Positions 26,419-35,324 of a stretch of DNA of 64,000 nucleotides are shown in pieces. How positions within the stretch are numbered: the stretch's first letter is position 1; each line of letters starts with the position of its first letter. Location: positions 62,001 to 126,000 of the forward strand of contig NZ_FRDM01000005.1 of NCBI RefSeq assembly GCF_900143215.1, given 5' to 3'. The notes beneath the pieces are model-generated. The model ran no database searches and had not been told where the DNA came from. It worked only from the letters and a program-made list of their open reading frames with translations. A program made the translations under genes and the position numbers. The stretch comes from Geodermatophilus obscurus. Its GTDB lineage: Bacteria; Actinomycetota; Actinomycetes; Mycobacteriales; Geodermatophilaceae.

Positions 26419-27056
26419 GGGCGCCCACGACCCGCGAGGAGGCGGTCGACCAGCTCGTCGAGGTGGGCCGGCTGGCGGTCGAGCGCGGGCTGGTGCTGGC
26501 CGGCGGCGGCAACCTCTCCGCCCGGCTGCCGGGGGAGGGCGAGTTCGTGGTGACCGCGGCCGGCACCTGGCTGGACCGGCTGACCCCCGCGGACTTCAGC
26601 GTGGTGACCCTGGACGGCGAGGTCACCGCCGGTGCCGAGCGGCCGTCCAGCGAGTGGAAGCTCCACCAGCGCACCTACCGCGCCCGCCTCGACGTGAACG
26701 CCGTCGTGCACCTGCACCCGCAGCACGCCGTCCTGGTCGACGCCCTCGGCCACCGGATCCGGCTGATCACCCTGGACCACGTCAGCTACGTGCGGTCGGT
26801 CGGCACGGTCCCGTACTCGCCGAACGGCTCCGACGAGCTCGCCGACGGTGCCGCCGAGCAGGCGCGGCAGCACGACTGCATCGTGCTGTCCCACCACGGC
26901 TGCTCGGCGCTGGGGCCGGACGTCGGCATGGCCTTCCGGCGGGCGCTGAACCTGGAGGAGGCGGCCACGGCCACCTACCGTGCCCTGCTGCTCGGCGACA
27001 CGGGCTGCACCTTCCCGCCGGCGGGCCTCGCCGGCCTGCACTCCGACCTCCCGTGA
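26415..27056 (+). CDS. Class II aldolase/adducin family protein
   Basis: A 213-residue zinc-dependent aldolase or dehydratase. The metal ligands are in VVHLHPQHAVLVDAL (H-x-H) and SHHGCSALG; the catalytic Glu is in SSEWKLHQRTYRAR. The substrate phosphate-binding loop GGGNLSARLPG lies near residue 32. Members cleave sugar-1-phosphates (fuculose-, rhamnulose-, 5-deoxyribulose-1-phosphate) to DHAP and an aldehyde; the MtnB dehydratase is another relative. Coupled directly after an MtnA-like isomerase, cleavage of a ketose-1-phosphate is the natural reading. It ends the five-gene operon. Confidence 0.87.
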   Translation: MRAPTTREEAVDQLVEVGRLAVERGLVLAGGGNLSARLPGEGEFVVTAAGTWLDRLTPADFSVVTLDGEVTAGAERPSSEWKLHQRTYRARLDVNAVVHLHPQHAVLVDALGHRIRLITLDHVSYVRSVGTVPYSPNGSDELADGAAEQARQHDCIVLSHHGCSALGPDVGMAFRRALNLEEAATATYRALLLGDTGCTFPPAGLAGLHSDLP

Positions 27057-27061
27057 CCGAA

Positions 27062-27415
27062 CTACCGGCTGAGCGCCTGCTCGAGGTGGTCGCGCAGGAC
27101 GACGGCGTTGTTGTGCTCGCGGTCCCGGGCGGCGTAGAGCAGGACGACGTCGCCCGCGGCAGCGGCGGCCCGCAGCGGCGCCCAGGTCTCGGGGGAGGCG
27201 TCGAGCTCGGCGACGTACCGGCGGCGGAACTCCGCCCACCGGGCCGGGTCGTGGCCGAACCACCGGCGCAGCTCGTCGCTGGGAGCGGCGTCGCGCAGCC
27301 ACCCGTCCAGGGCCAGGGCGTCCCGGGGTACCCCCCGCGGCCACAGCCGGTCGACGAGGAACCGGGCCCCGGGAACGCCGGGGTCCAGCTCGTGGACCCG
27401 CACGATCCGGATCAC
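27062..27415 (-). CDS. DUF488 family protein
   Basis: A 117-residue protein. It has the family signature FLVDRLWPRGVPRDALALDGWL, followed by PSDELRRWFGHDPARWAEF, RYVAEL and the end motif VVLLYAARDREHNNAVVL. DUF488 proteins are widespread with no settled function. The GTG at 27415 was chosen because the recognisable domain begins there (VIRIVRVHELDPG); a long upstream extension in the same frame is antisense to the MetE-like gene. It lies 17 bases downstream of the next minus-strand gene and probably shares its transcript. Confidence 0.87.
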   Translation of the reverse strand: MIRIVRVHELDPGVPGARFLVDRLWPRGVPRDALALDGWLRDAAPSDELRRWFGHDPARWAEFRRRYVAELDASPETWAPLRAAAAAGDVVLLYAARDREHNNAVVLRDHLEQALSR

Positions 27416-27432
27416 GGAAGCGCCCGGAGCGG

Positions 27433-27705
27433 TCAGCCGCGGACGGCGTCGAGGTAGTCGGGGTAGCCGGCGACGACGTCCTCGATCTCGACGATGTCGG
27501 GGAAGTCGGCCGCCTCCTGGTGGCCGAGGAGGAAGCGGACGGTCCGGCGGACCAGCTCCTCGTCGTCCACCGCCAGGCCGAGCTCCTCGCGGAGCCCGGG
27601 GCTGAGCCGGAACCAGGACTCCGTCTGCTCGCCGCCGCCGTCGCCGCGCAGCCGCACGACGAACTCGGACTCGCCCTGTGCCTCGATCTCGAAGGGGTCG
27701 CTCAT
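27433..27705 (-). CDS. Conserved small protein of unknown function
   Basis: A 90-residue acidic protein beginning MSDPFEIEAQGESEFVVRLRG, with a two-strand, two-helix look and the phrase RTVRFLLGHQEAADFPDIVE. It has no signal peptide, membrane segment or metal motif. It precedes the DUF488 gene on the same strand and diverges from the MetE-like gene, with 85 bases between. Genes of this type are common in actinobacteria but I know no function. Confidence 0.72.
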   Translation of the reverse strand: MSDPFEIEAQGESEFVVRLRGDGGGEQTESWFRLSPGLREELGLAVDDEELVRRTVRFLLGHQEAADFPDIVEIEDVVAGYPDYLDAVRG

Positions 27706-27790
27706 GTGCGTCGCGTACCCCGTCGCGGGGCCGGCGCACCGCGACGGGGTGGGCGCTGCGACACACCGCGCCGGGGGCCAGGCTCGGGGG

Positions 27791-28927
27791 ATGACCGACA
27801 CCTCCGGACCGCCGTTCCGCGCCGACCACGTCGGCAGTCTCCTGCGCCCGCAGCGCCTGCTCGACGCCCGCGCGCGCTCCGCCGCCGGGGAGATCGACGC
27901 GGCCGAGCTGCGGAGCATCGAGGACGAGGCGATCGCCGACGTCGTCCGGCTGCAGGCGGACGTCGGCCTGCGGACCGCCACCGACGGCGAGTTCCGCCGC
28001 GCCTCCTGGCACATGGACTTCATCTACGCCATCGACGGCATCAGCAAGGTGGCCGGCGAGGACATCGTCGTCCACTTCAGGAACGCCGACGGGACGATCG
28101 ACTTCACGCCGGCCGGGCTGCACGTCGACGGGCCGCTGTCGATCGACGAGCCGATCTTCGGCGCGGACTTCGCGTACCTGCGGGGACAGGTCGCGGCGAC
28201 GCAGACGGCGAAGCTCACGATCCCGTCGCCGTCGATGGTCCACTACCGCGGCGGTGCCGCGGCGATCGACCCGGCCGTCTACCCCGACGAGGACGCCTTC
28301 TGGAACGCGCTGTCGGCGGCCTACGCCCAGCAGGTGCGCGGCATCGCCGCGCAGGGCTGCACCTACCTGCAGCTGGACGACACCAGCCTGGCCTACCTCA
28401 ACGACCCGGTGCAGCGCGCCGAGCTGGCCGCGCAGGGGCGCGACGCGGAGCACCAGCACGAGCGCTACATCCGGCAGATCAACGCCGCGCTGGCCGGCCG
28501 CCCGGAGGGGCTGACCGTCACCACGCACCTGTGCCGCGGCAACTTCCGCTCCTCCTGGGTGGCCGAGGGCGGCTACGACTTCGTCGCGGAGGCGCTGTTC
28601 GGCGGCCTGGAGGTCGACGGGTTCTTCCTGGAGTACGACGACGCCCGCTCCGGTGGGTTCGAGCCGCTGCGCTTCGTGCCGCCGGGCAAGCGCGTCGTCC
28701 TGGGCCTGGTCACCACCAAGCGCCCGGAGCTGGAGAGCAGGGACGACCTCAAGCGGCGCATCGACGAGGCCGCCCGCTACGTGCCGCTGGAGCAGCTGGC
28801 GCTGTCCCCGCAGTGCGGGTTCTCCTCGACCGTGGAGGGCAACGCGCTCACCCGGGAAGAGCAGGTCGCCAAGCTGGCGCTCGTCGTCGAGACCGCCGCG
28901 GAGGTGTGGGGGGAAGCGGGTCCCTGA
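27791..28927 (+). CDS. MetE-like cobalamin-independent methyltransferase
   Basis: A 378-residue protein equal to the C-terminal catalytic barrel of methionine synthase MetE, without the N-terminal half. The zinc site is present: VTTHLCRGNF supplies His and Cys, LEYDDARSG an acidic ligand, and LSPQCGFSST the final Cys. Short MetE-like enzymes use various methyl donors and thiols; some act on methylcobamide or in sulfur-compound breakdown, so the methyl donor is undecided. The ATG at 27791 is preceded by CAGGCT (27779-27784), a possible leaderless -10 box. Confidence 0.88.
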   Translation: MTDTSGPPFRADHVGSLLRPQRLLDARARSAAGEIDAAELRSIEDEAIADVVRLQADVGLRTATDGEFRRASWHMDFIYAIDGISKVAGEDIVVHFRNADGTIDFTPAGLHVDGPLSIDEPIFGADFAYLRGQVAATQTAKLTIPSPSMVHYRGGAAAIDPAVYPDEDAFWNALSAAYAQQVRGIAAQGCTYLQLDDTSLAYLNDPVQRAELAAQGRDAEHQHERYIRQINAALAGRPEGLTVTTHLCRGNFRSSWVAEGGYDFVAEALFGGLEVDGFFLEYDDARSGGFEPLRFVPPGKRVVLGLVTTKRPELESRDDLKRRIDEAARYVPLEQLALSPQCGFSSTVEGNALTREEQVAKLALVVETAAEVWGEAGP

Positions 28928-29056
28928 TCACAGGCGGGTCACGACCCGCGCCCGCCGTCCGCCCCTCCTGGTGGACCGGACCGGGGACTTGGCATGCTCC
29001 CTGCGTTCACAGGACAGCGTCGTCCGGGCGTTGTCCCGCACGTAGGGAGGGCGGAC

Positions 29057-31294
29057 GTGTCCACCACAGTCAGCAGGAACGACGCCGGCGGGCCGGCTCC
29101 CGGAGGAGCCGGCCGCCGACGCCCATCCGTGCGCACGGTGCTCGTCTGGAGCGCGGTGGCGGTGGTCGGCGCGGTCGCCTGGACCGTCCTGGCCCTGGCG
29201 CGCGGGGAGACGGTCTCGGCCCTCTGGATCCTGTTCGCCGCGCTGTCCTCCTACGCCATCGCCTACCGCTTCTACGCGCGGTTCATCGCTCGACGGGTGC
29301 TCCAGGTCGACGACCGGCGGGCCACCCCGGCCGAGCGGCTGCACAACGGCATCGACTTCGACGTCACCGACCGGCGCGTGCTCTTCGGGCACCACTTCGC
29401 CGCCATCGCCGGGGCCGGCCCGCTGGTCGGGCCGGTGCTCGCCGCGCAGATGGGCTACCTGCCCGGCACCATCTGGATCATCGTCGGCGTCATCTTCGCC
29501 GGTGCGGTGCAGGACATGACCGTGCTGTTCTTCTCGATGCGCCGCAACGGCAAGAGCCTCGGCCAGATGGTCCGCGAGGAGATCGGGATCGTCGGTGGCA
29601 TCGCGGCGCTCATCGCCGTCTTCGCCATCATGATCATCATCCTGGCCGTGCTCGCGCTGATCGTGGTCAACGCGCTCGCCGAGTCGCCGTGGGGCGTGTT
29701 CTCCATCGCGCTGACCATCCCGATCGCCCTGTTCATGGGCGTCTACCTGCGCACCCTCCGTCCAGGACGCGTCCTCGAGGCCACCGCCATCGGCGTCGTC
29801 CTGCTGCTGGCCGCGGTCATCGGCGGCGGCCTGATCGACGACACCGGGCTCGGCGAGGCGCTGACCCTCTCCAAGGAGACGCTGGTCATCGCGCTCGTCG
29901 TCTACGGGTTCGTCGCCTCGGTGCTGCCGGTGTGGCTGCTGCTCACCCCGCGCGACTACCTGTCGACGTTCATGAAGGTCGGCGTCATCGTCCTGCTCGC
30001 CATCGGCCTGCTGCTGGCCCGGCCGGTGCTGCAGGCCGACGCGGTCAGCGAGTTCGCCCGGGAGGGCACCGGCCCGGTCTTCGCCGGGTCACTGTTCCCG
30101 TTCGTCTTCATCACCATCGCCTGCGGCGCGCTGTCGGGCTTCCACGCCCTGATCTCCTCGGGGACGACGCCGAAGATGGTGGCCAAGGAGAGCCAGGTCC
30201 GCCTCATCGGCTACGGCGGCATGCTGATGGAGTCCTTCGTCGCCATCAGCGCCCTGATCGCGGCGGTGGTCATCGACCAGGGGCTCTACTTCGCCATGAA
30301 CGCGCCTGCCGGCGTCACCGGCGGCACGGCGGAGAGCGCCGCCGCCTACGTCAACGGGCTGGGTTTCGACACCACGGCGCAGGACCTGGCCGCGGCCTCC
30401 GCGGCGATCCAGGAGCCGAGCCTGGTCTCCCGCACCGGTGGCGCGCCCACCCTCGCCGTCGGCATCGCCCAGATCCTGTCCGACGCGTTCGGCTCCGGGA
30501 TGGCGGCCTTCTGGTACCACTTCGCGATCATGTTCGAGGCGCTGTTCATCCTCACCGCCGTCGACGCCGGCACCCGCGTGGGCCGGTTCATGCTCCAGGA
30601 CACGATCGGCAACGTCTGGAAGCGCTTCGGCGACCTGGCCTGGCGTCCCGGCAACATCATGGCCAGCGCCGCGGTGGTCGCGCTGTGGGGCTACATCCTC
30701 TACGTCGGGGTCACCGACCCCCTCGGTGGCGTCAACCAGCTCTTCCCGCTGTTCGGCATCGCCAACCAGCTGCTGGCCGCCATCGCCCTGACCCTGGTCA
30801 CGGTGCTGCTGATCAAGCACGGCAAGGCGAAGTACGCCTGGGTCACCGGGATCCCGCTGGCCTGGGACCTCATCGTCACGATGACGGCGAGCTGGCAGAA
30901 GGTGTTCTCGGCCGACCCGAGGGTCGGCTACTTCGCGCAGCGGCAGCGGTACGCCGACGCGCAGGCGGCAGGGGAGCTCCTGGCACCGGCGCAGGACGCC
31001 GACCAGATGGGTCGGATCATCTACAACTCGACCCTGAACGGCGTGCTGCAGGCCGTCTTCGCGCTCCTGGTCCTCGTGGTGGTGGTGAACGCCGTCGTCG
31101 TGATCGCCCGGGCGCTCCGGGCCCGCGGCCCGGTGCCGACCACCGAGGAGCCGGCGGTGCCGTCGTCGATCGTCGAGCCCTCCGGCCTGTTCGCGACCGC
31201 GGAGGAGAAGCGCGCCCTGGCCGAGCAGGAGCGGCTGGTCGGCGCGGGCACGCGGGGCCACGGCACCTTCACGGAGGAGGGTCCGTCGCGGTGA
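29057..31294 (+). CDS. cstA: CstA-family carbon starvation/pyruvate transporter
   Basis: A 745-residue membrane protein with at least 15 helices. Family signatures include HHFAAIAGAGPLVGPVLAAQ, MGYLPGTIWIIVGVIFAGAVQDM, SGTTPKMVAKE and DAGTRVGRFMLQD. CstA and BtsT import pyruvate, and possibly peptides, in carbon-poor conditions. The GTG at 29057 has AGGGAGG seven bases upstream; an in-frame ATG at 28994 would add a non-conserved leader. The stop overlaps the ybdD start, the usual partner. The acidic C-terminal tail is cytoplasmic. Confidence 0.94.
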   Translation: MSTTVSRNDAGGPAPGGAGRRRPSVRTVLVWSAVAVVGAVAWTVLALARGETVSALWILFAALSSYAIAYRFYARFIARRVLQVDDRRATPAERLHNGIDFDVTDRRVLFGHHFAAIAGAGPLVGPVLAAQMGYLPGTIWIIVGVIFAGAVQDMTVLFFSMRRNGKSLGQMVREEIGIVGGIAALIAVFAIMIIILAVLALIVVNALAESPWGVFSIALTIPIALFMGVYLRTLRPGRVLEATAIGVVLLLAAVIGGGLIDDTGLGEALTLSKETLVIALVVYGFVASVLPVWLLLTPRDYLSTFMKVGVIVLLAIGLLLARPVLQADAVSEFAREGTGPVFAGSLFPFVFITIACGALSGFHALISSGTTPKMVAKESQVRLIGYGGMLMESFVAISALIAAVVIDQGLYFAMNAPAGVTGGTAESAAAYVNGLGFDTTAQDLAAASAAIQEPSLVSRTGGAPTLAVGIAQILSDAFGSGMAAFWYHFAIMFEALFILTAVDAGTRVGRFMLQDTIGNVWKRFGDLAWRPGNIMASAAVVALWGYILYVGVTDPLGGVNQLFPLFGIANQLLAAIALTLVTVLLIKHGKAKYAWVTGIPLAWDLIVTMTASWQKVFSADPRVGYFAQRQRYADAQAAGELLAPAQDADQMGRIIYNSTLNGVLQAVFALLVLVVVVNAVVVIARALRARGPVPTTEEPAVPSSIVEPSGLFATAEEKRALAEQERLVGAGTRGHGTFTEEGPSR

Positions 31295-31503
31295 CCGAGG
31301 GGAACGCCACCGCCGTCCGGTCAGCTGTCACCCGGGCTCTGAGAGGGGTGCACTGGTACCTCAAGGAGCTCACCGGAGAGGCGCGGTGGGACGACTACCT
31401 GCGGCACTGCGCCGAGCACGGGCACGAGCCGATGGGCCGGCGGGAGTTCGAGCGGCGCCGCGCCGACGAGCGGGAGCGCAACCCGGTCAGCCGCTGCTGC
31501 TGA
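31291..31503 (+). CDS. ybdD: YbdD/YjiX family protein
   Basis: A 70-residue partner of CstA. The family motif is WDDYLRHCAEHGHEPMGRREFERRRADER. In enterobacteria, the BtsT and CstA transporters need such a small protein for pyruvate uptake. The GTG overlaps the cstA stop (GTGA). A hairpin terminator follows. Cys-Cys at the very C-terminus (SRCC) is typical of the family. Confidence 0.9.
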   Translation: MTEGNATAVRSAVTRALRGVHWYLKELTGEARWDDYLRHCAEHGHEPMGRREFERRRADERERNPVSRCC

Positions 31504-31513
31504 GGCGCCACGA

Positions 31514-31553
31514 CCGCGGCCCCGGGCCCCTGCAGAGGGGATCGGGGCCGCGG
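31514..31553 (+). terminator. Hairpin after cstA-ybdD
   Basis: CCGCGGCCCC (31514-31523) pairs with GGGGCCGCGG (31544-31553). The loop contains a smaller GGGCCCC/GGGG pairing. No T-run follows. Confidence 0.65.
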
Positions 31554-31699
31554 GCCGTCCACGACGACCCCGGGCTCGCCCGTCACGGGAGACCCGCGGC
31601 GTCACACCCGTGTGCGGGGCGGTCCGGCCGGCGTCCCTGGCTGCCGAGGTCGAGGGCACGTAGCCGTGGCCCCGCGGGCCCGTCCGAGAGGGAGCACCC

Positions 31700-32041
31700 G
31701 TGTCCGTGCCGTCGTCGCCCCACCGTCGCGATCGCCGCACCGGGATCCGCACCGGCATGTCCCTGCTCGCCAGCGCGGCCGCCGACCTCGGGGTCGGTGC
31801 CCCGCCGGAGGTCCGCGTGCTGCGGGACGGCCGGCTCTGGCTCACCGAGCTCGGGACGGCGGTGACCGCGGCCGACGTCTACCAGGCCGCCCGCGGGCTC
31901 GTCGCCGCCCAGCTCGACGCCATCGCCGACGTCTCGGGCCGTCCGGTGGAGGACCACGCGCTCGCCTGGCTGGTGACCCTGCAGACCAACGAGGTCGTGG
32001 TCGGTCTCGACGACCTCGACCTGGAGGGCGACGCGGCCTGA
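31700..32041 (+). CDS. Small protein of unknown function
   Basis: A 113-residue protein from GTG 31700 with GAGAGGGAG upstream. After a basic N-terminus it forms a compact alpha/beta domain: VRDGRLWLTEL-type strands, then AADVYQAARGLVAAQLDAIADVSGRPVEDHALAWLV and a final strand NEVVVGLDDLDL. The phrase GRPVED near the end recalls DUF2294-like proteins, but the match is weak. It stands alone between the cstA terminator and a cluster of intergenic repeats. Confidence 0.6.
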   Translation: MSVPSSPHRRDRRTGIRTGMSLLASAAADLGVGAPPEVRVLRDGRLWLTELGTAVTAADVYQAARGLVAAQLDAIADVSGRPVEDHALAWLVTLQTNEVVVGLDDLDLEGDAA

Positions 32042-32250
32042 CAAAGGACCACCCTTCCCCCCACGCCTCGCAGGCTCGGCGCGGGTCCCTGAAGGGCGGC
32101 CGTTCCAGCACCGCACCAGGCTCGCGGCGGGACCCTGCAGGGAGGCCGCCCCTTCCCCCCACGCCTCGGGGAAGGACCCCGTTCTCCCACCCCTCGCAAG
32201 CTCGGGGCGGCGCCCTGAACGGTGCCGGCGGACCCCTGGAGGGTGGCCGC
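32042..32250 (+). repeat. Cluster of dispersed intergenic repeat units
   Basis: Three imperfect units lie in a row: 32042-32101 (AAAGGACCAC, CTCGCAGGCTCGGCGCGGG), 32102-32165 (CAGGCTCGCGGCGGGACCC with CTGCAGGGAGGCCG) and 32166-32250 (AAGGACCCCG, CTCGCAAGCTCGGGGCGGC). They match copy 1 at 20889. The block contains no gene and separates convergent transcription units. Confidence 0.7.
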
Positions 32251-32268
32251 AGTCCTCGTCGGCGGGGC

Positions 32269-33789
32269 TCAGCCGGCCGCGGGCGCGGGCTCGGGCCGGG
32301 GCTCCGCCGCAGGACCCTGCTCGTCCCGCCGCCGCAGGAAGACCCCGCGCAGCGCCAGCGCGGCGGCCGGCGGCAGGACGGCCAGCGTGGGCAGCACGTA
32401 GCGGAAGTCGAACGAGGCGGTCGCCGCGGGCCCCACCATCAGGGTGAGCCCGATCAGCGCCAGCAGCGCCGGGTCCAGCCGGTCCCGCCACCCACGCCGG
32501 CGCAGGAAGAGCGCACCGAGGCCGACCAGCACGCACACGCCCAGCAGCGGGCCGGGGGTGTAGAAGTAGCGCTGGTACGAGCGCAGGTCGCCGACCATCT
32601 CCTCGTCGTAGCCGTACGGGCCGGGAGCGAGCACCGGCGTGCAGTCGTACTGCTCGACCGGCTCGGGGTAGGGGAACGCCCACCACGTCGGGCAGGTGTC
32701 CTGCGGGCCGGAGACCCGGCCGGGCTCGACGTAGTGCACGGTCTCGGAGAGCAGCTGGCGCAGGTAGTCCCACGGCTGGCCCTTGATCGCGATCGTGGCG
32801 AACTCCGCGAGGTCCTCCTCCGACCACACCCGCTCGCCGTCCACCACGGCGTTGGCCGGGCTGTCGGCGAACCAGACGAACTGGTCGCCGGGGCGGCGTT
32901 CCTCGGGCGGCAGGTCCGGGCACAGCGGTCGCAGCCGCTCGGGCACCTCCAGCTCCTCGCACTGGACGAAGGTGGCGACCCGCCCGTAGAGGAAGTGGCC
33001 GGTGTAGTCGGTGAGGCCGAACGAGCCGTGCACGCTGCCGAACCAGACCGCGTAGGGCACCAGCACCGCCGCGACGCCGCCGAGGAACGCGACGACCGCC
33101 GGCCAGCGCAGCGTCCGGACCAGCAGCCGCACGACCAGGTAGACGAACACGACGCCGACGAGGAAGAGGCCCACCGTGCGGGTGAGCGTCAGCAGGCCCA
33201 GGACGATGCCGACCGTCGCGGTCAGCAGCGGCCCCGGGCGCTCGCGCGCGAGCAGGAGCACCACCGCGACGGTCATGAGGAACATGAACAGCGTCTCGGC
33301 CAGGACGAAGTGCTCGATGTTCAGCAGGTAGGCGTCGAAGCCGAGGGGGACCACGGCCAGCAGGCTGACCCAGCGCGCGACGCCGCGGCGCTGCAGCAGG
33401 ACGTAGACCAGCACCACCATCGCCAGCCCGAGGACGTGCTGGACGACGGCCACCTCGCGGTACGTCGTCACCGGGTTGAGCAGGGCGAGGAAGGCCGAGT
33501 AGCCCCACGGCCGGTCGACGGCGGGCTCGGCCCACGCCGCGCGGTCCACGTAGGTGCCCGAGTCCGGGAACCACAGGGCCGTCGAGTACGCCGCGGTGAC
33601 GTAGGCTCGGGCGACGGCCGCCAGGGCGAGCAGCACGAGGAAGGCGAGGTGCCGGCGGGCCAGCCGCAGGGCGCGAGCGCCCGGGCCCAGGCGGGCGGAG
33701 GTCCCGGCCCCGGACGCGGAGGCACCCGCCGCCGGCCCGGCGCCCTCGAGGCGCTCGGGCCGGCGGCGGGCGCCGGGTACCTGGGTCAC
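32269..33789 (-). CDS. Polytopic membrane glycosyltransferase-like protein (GT39/ArnT type)
   Basis: A 506-residue membrane protein with about 11 helices. The first helix (LAFLVLLALAAVARAYVTAA) is followed by an extracytoplasmic loop with FPDSGTYVDRAAW. This acidic loop is where lipid-linked sugar transferases of the GT-C fold have their catalytic Asp. A large periplasmic domain (about residues 270-400, containing LCPDLPPEERRPG and several Cys) precedes the last helices. It probably transfers a sugar from polyprenyl phosphate onto a cell-surface acceptor. The GTG overlaps the stop of the flavoprotein gene upstream (GTGA), so the pair is coupled. Confidence 0.78.
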   Translation of the reverse strand: MTQVPGARRRPERLEGAGPAAGASASGAGTSARLGPGARALRLARRHLAFLVLLALAAVARAYVTAAYSTALWFPDSGTYVDRAAWAEPAVDRPWGYSAFLALLNPVTTYREVAVVQHVLGLAMVVLVYVLLQRRGVARWVSLLAVVPLGFDAYLLNIEHFVLAETLFMFLMTVAVVLLLARERPGPLLTATVGIVLGLLTLTRTVGLFLVGVVFVYLVVRLLVRTLRWPAVVAFLGGVAAVLVPYAVWFGSVHGSFGLTDYTGHFLYGRVATFVQCEELEVPERLRPLCPDLPPEERRPGDQFVWFADSPANAVVDGERVWSEEDLAEFATIAIKGQPWDYLRQLLSETVHYVEPGRVSGPQDTCPTWWAFPYPEPVEQYDCTPVLAPGPYGYDEEMVGDLRSYQRYFYTPGPLLGVCVLVGLGALFLRRRGWRDRLDPALLALIGLTLMVGPAATASFDFRYVLPTLAVLPPAAALALRGVFLRRRDEQGPAAEPRPEPAPAAG

Positions 33790-35324
33790 GCTGCCGTCGG
33801 GCGCGGACTCCCGTGGTCGTCCGCCGTGGCGTCCGAGCGCTTCGACGAGACCTCCTCGTGGTAGTCCTCTTCCACGTTGACGTCCCAGATGTCGTGTTTC
33901 GTGCCGTCGGCGATGTTCTGCACGGTCAGCATCGCCGTCATCATCGAGTGGTCCTGGTTGTTGTAGCGGAACATGCCGTTGCGCCCGACCGGGTGCAGGT
34001 TCGGCGTGTTCGCCCCCATCCAGCGCCGGATGACCTCGACGTTGTCCTTGTACCCGGCGTCGTAGAACGGGTAGGCCTTCGGCATCCGGACGACGAAGCC
34101 GCGCTCGACGTCGGCGGCCTTGGCCAGCCCGAGCTGCTCCAGCTCGCGGGCACCCTGGGCGATGAGGTCCTCGTCGGACCGGTTCCAGGTGTCGTCGCCG
34201 ACGTTGACGAAGAACTCCAGGCCCAGGCAGGTGCGCCCGTCCTTGACCAGGTACGGCGACCAGGAGCCGAAGTTCTGGATCCGGCCGACCTGGACGTCGG
34301 GGGAGTGGATGTAGATCCAGTTGTCCGGGAAGCCGGCCTCGACCGGGAGGACCAGCGCCACGGTGAGGAAGTCGCGGTACTTCAGGCCGTCGGCCGCCGC
34401 GAGCACCTCCGCCGGGGGCTTGGGGTCCAGGGCGTGCACCAGCGAGGAGAACGGCATCGAGCTGATGACGTGGTCGGCCTCGTAGTGCTTCTCGGCCCCG
34501 ATGTCGGTCCGGGTCGCGTCGGGAGCGCCCGCACCGGAGCCGTAGCCGCCGGTGACCTCCGTGGTCAGGCCGGTGACCCCGCGACCGGGCTCCCAGTGCA
34601 CGGTGCGGACCTTCTCCTCCATGACCACGGTGCCACCGCGCTCCTGCACCTTGCGTGCCGCGGTCTCCCACATCATCCCGGGCCCGTACTTGGGGTACTG
34701 GAACTCCTCGATGAGGGAGGTGATCTCCTTCTGGTTGCGCTTGGGGGTCAGCGCGTTGATCACCGCACCGGTCAGCGACAGGTTCTTGATCCGCTGCGCG
34801 GCGAAGTCGGCCGGCAGCTGGTCGACGGGAACGCCCCAGAGCTTCTCGTTGTAGGTCTTGAAGAAGTGCTCGTAGAGGCGCTTGCCGAACCGGGCGACGA
34901 TCCAGCCCTCGAGGGTGTCCTGGTTCTTCGGTGGGCGTACCCGCGCCCAGAGGTAGGACGCCACGCAGCGCACCGCCTCGACCGGGCCGAGGTTGCCCAG
35001 GGCGTTGCCGGCCTTGAGCGGGTAGTCGTAGAGCTTGCCGTCGTAGAAGATGCGGCTCATCCGCGGCCGGAGCAGGAATTCCTCGTCGGGGAGGATCTCG
35101 TGCCAGAGCGCCTCGACCTCGGGGACCTTGGTGAAGAAGCGGTGGCCGCCGATGTCGAAGCGCCAGCCCTCCCGCTCGGCGGTGCGGCTGATCCCGCCCA
35201 CCATCGAGTCACCCTCCAGCACGGTGACCGGCACCTGGCGACGGACCAACTCGTAGGCGGCCGTCAGCCCGGCGGGGCCGGCGCCGATCACGGCCACACT
35301 GGTGCGGTTGCCGTCGGTGGTCAT
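33786..35324 (-). CDS. FAD-dependent oxidoreductase, UDP-galactopyranose mutase/amine oxidase-like
   Basis: A 512-residue flavoprotein. The FAD motif is VAVIGAGPAGLTAAYELV, followed by GGISRTAEREGWRFDIGGHRFF, close to UDP-galactopyranose mutase and protoporphyrinogen oxidase relatives. Further conserved pieces are FFKTYNEKLWGVP and NLHPVGRNGMFRYNNQDHSM near the C-terminus. Such proteins act in the making or modifying of surface sugars; the exact reaction is not known. The ATG at 35324 has GAAGG upstream. It is co-transcribed with the membrane glycosyltransferase-like gene, supporting a surface polysaccharide role. Confidence 0.82.
   Translation of the reverse strand: MTTDGNRTSVAVIGAGPAGLTAAYELVRRQVPVTVLEGDSMVGGISRTAEREGWRFDIGGHRFFTKVPEVEALWHEILPDEEFLLRPRMSRIFYDGKLYDYPLKAGNALGNLGPVEAVRCVASYLWARVRPPKNQDTLEGWIVARFGKRLYEHFFKTYNEKLWGVPVDQLPADFAAQRIKNLSLTGAVINALTPKRNQKEITSLIEEFQYPKYGPGMMWETAARKVQERGGTVVMEEKVRTVHWEPGRGVTGLTTEVTGGYGSGAGAPDATRTDIGAEKHYEADHVISSMPFSSLVHALDPKPPAEVLAAADGLKYRDFLTVALVLPVEAGFPDNWIYIHSPDVQVGRIQNFGSWSPYLVKDGRTCLGLEFFVNVGDDTWNRSDEDLIAQGARELEQLGLAKAADVERGFVVRMPKAYPFYDAGYKDNVEVIRRWMGANTPNLHPVGRNGMFRYNNQDHSMMTAMLTVQNIADGTKHDIWDVNVEEDYHEEVSSKRSDATADDHGSPRPTAA

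Noticed and set aside
32042-32250. CRISPR-like array
   Set aside because: The units are too long and too divergent, have no regular unique spacers and no cas genes nearby; the same unit occurs singly elsewhere.
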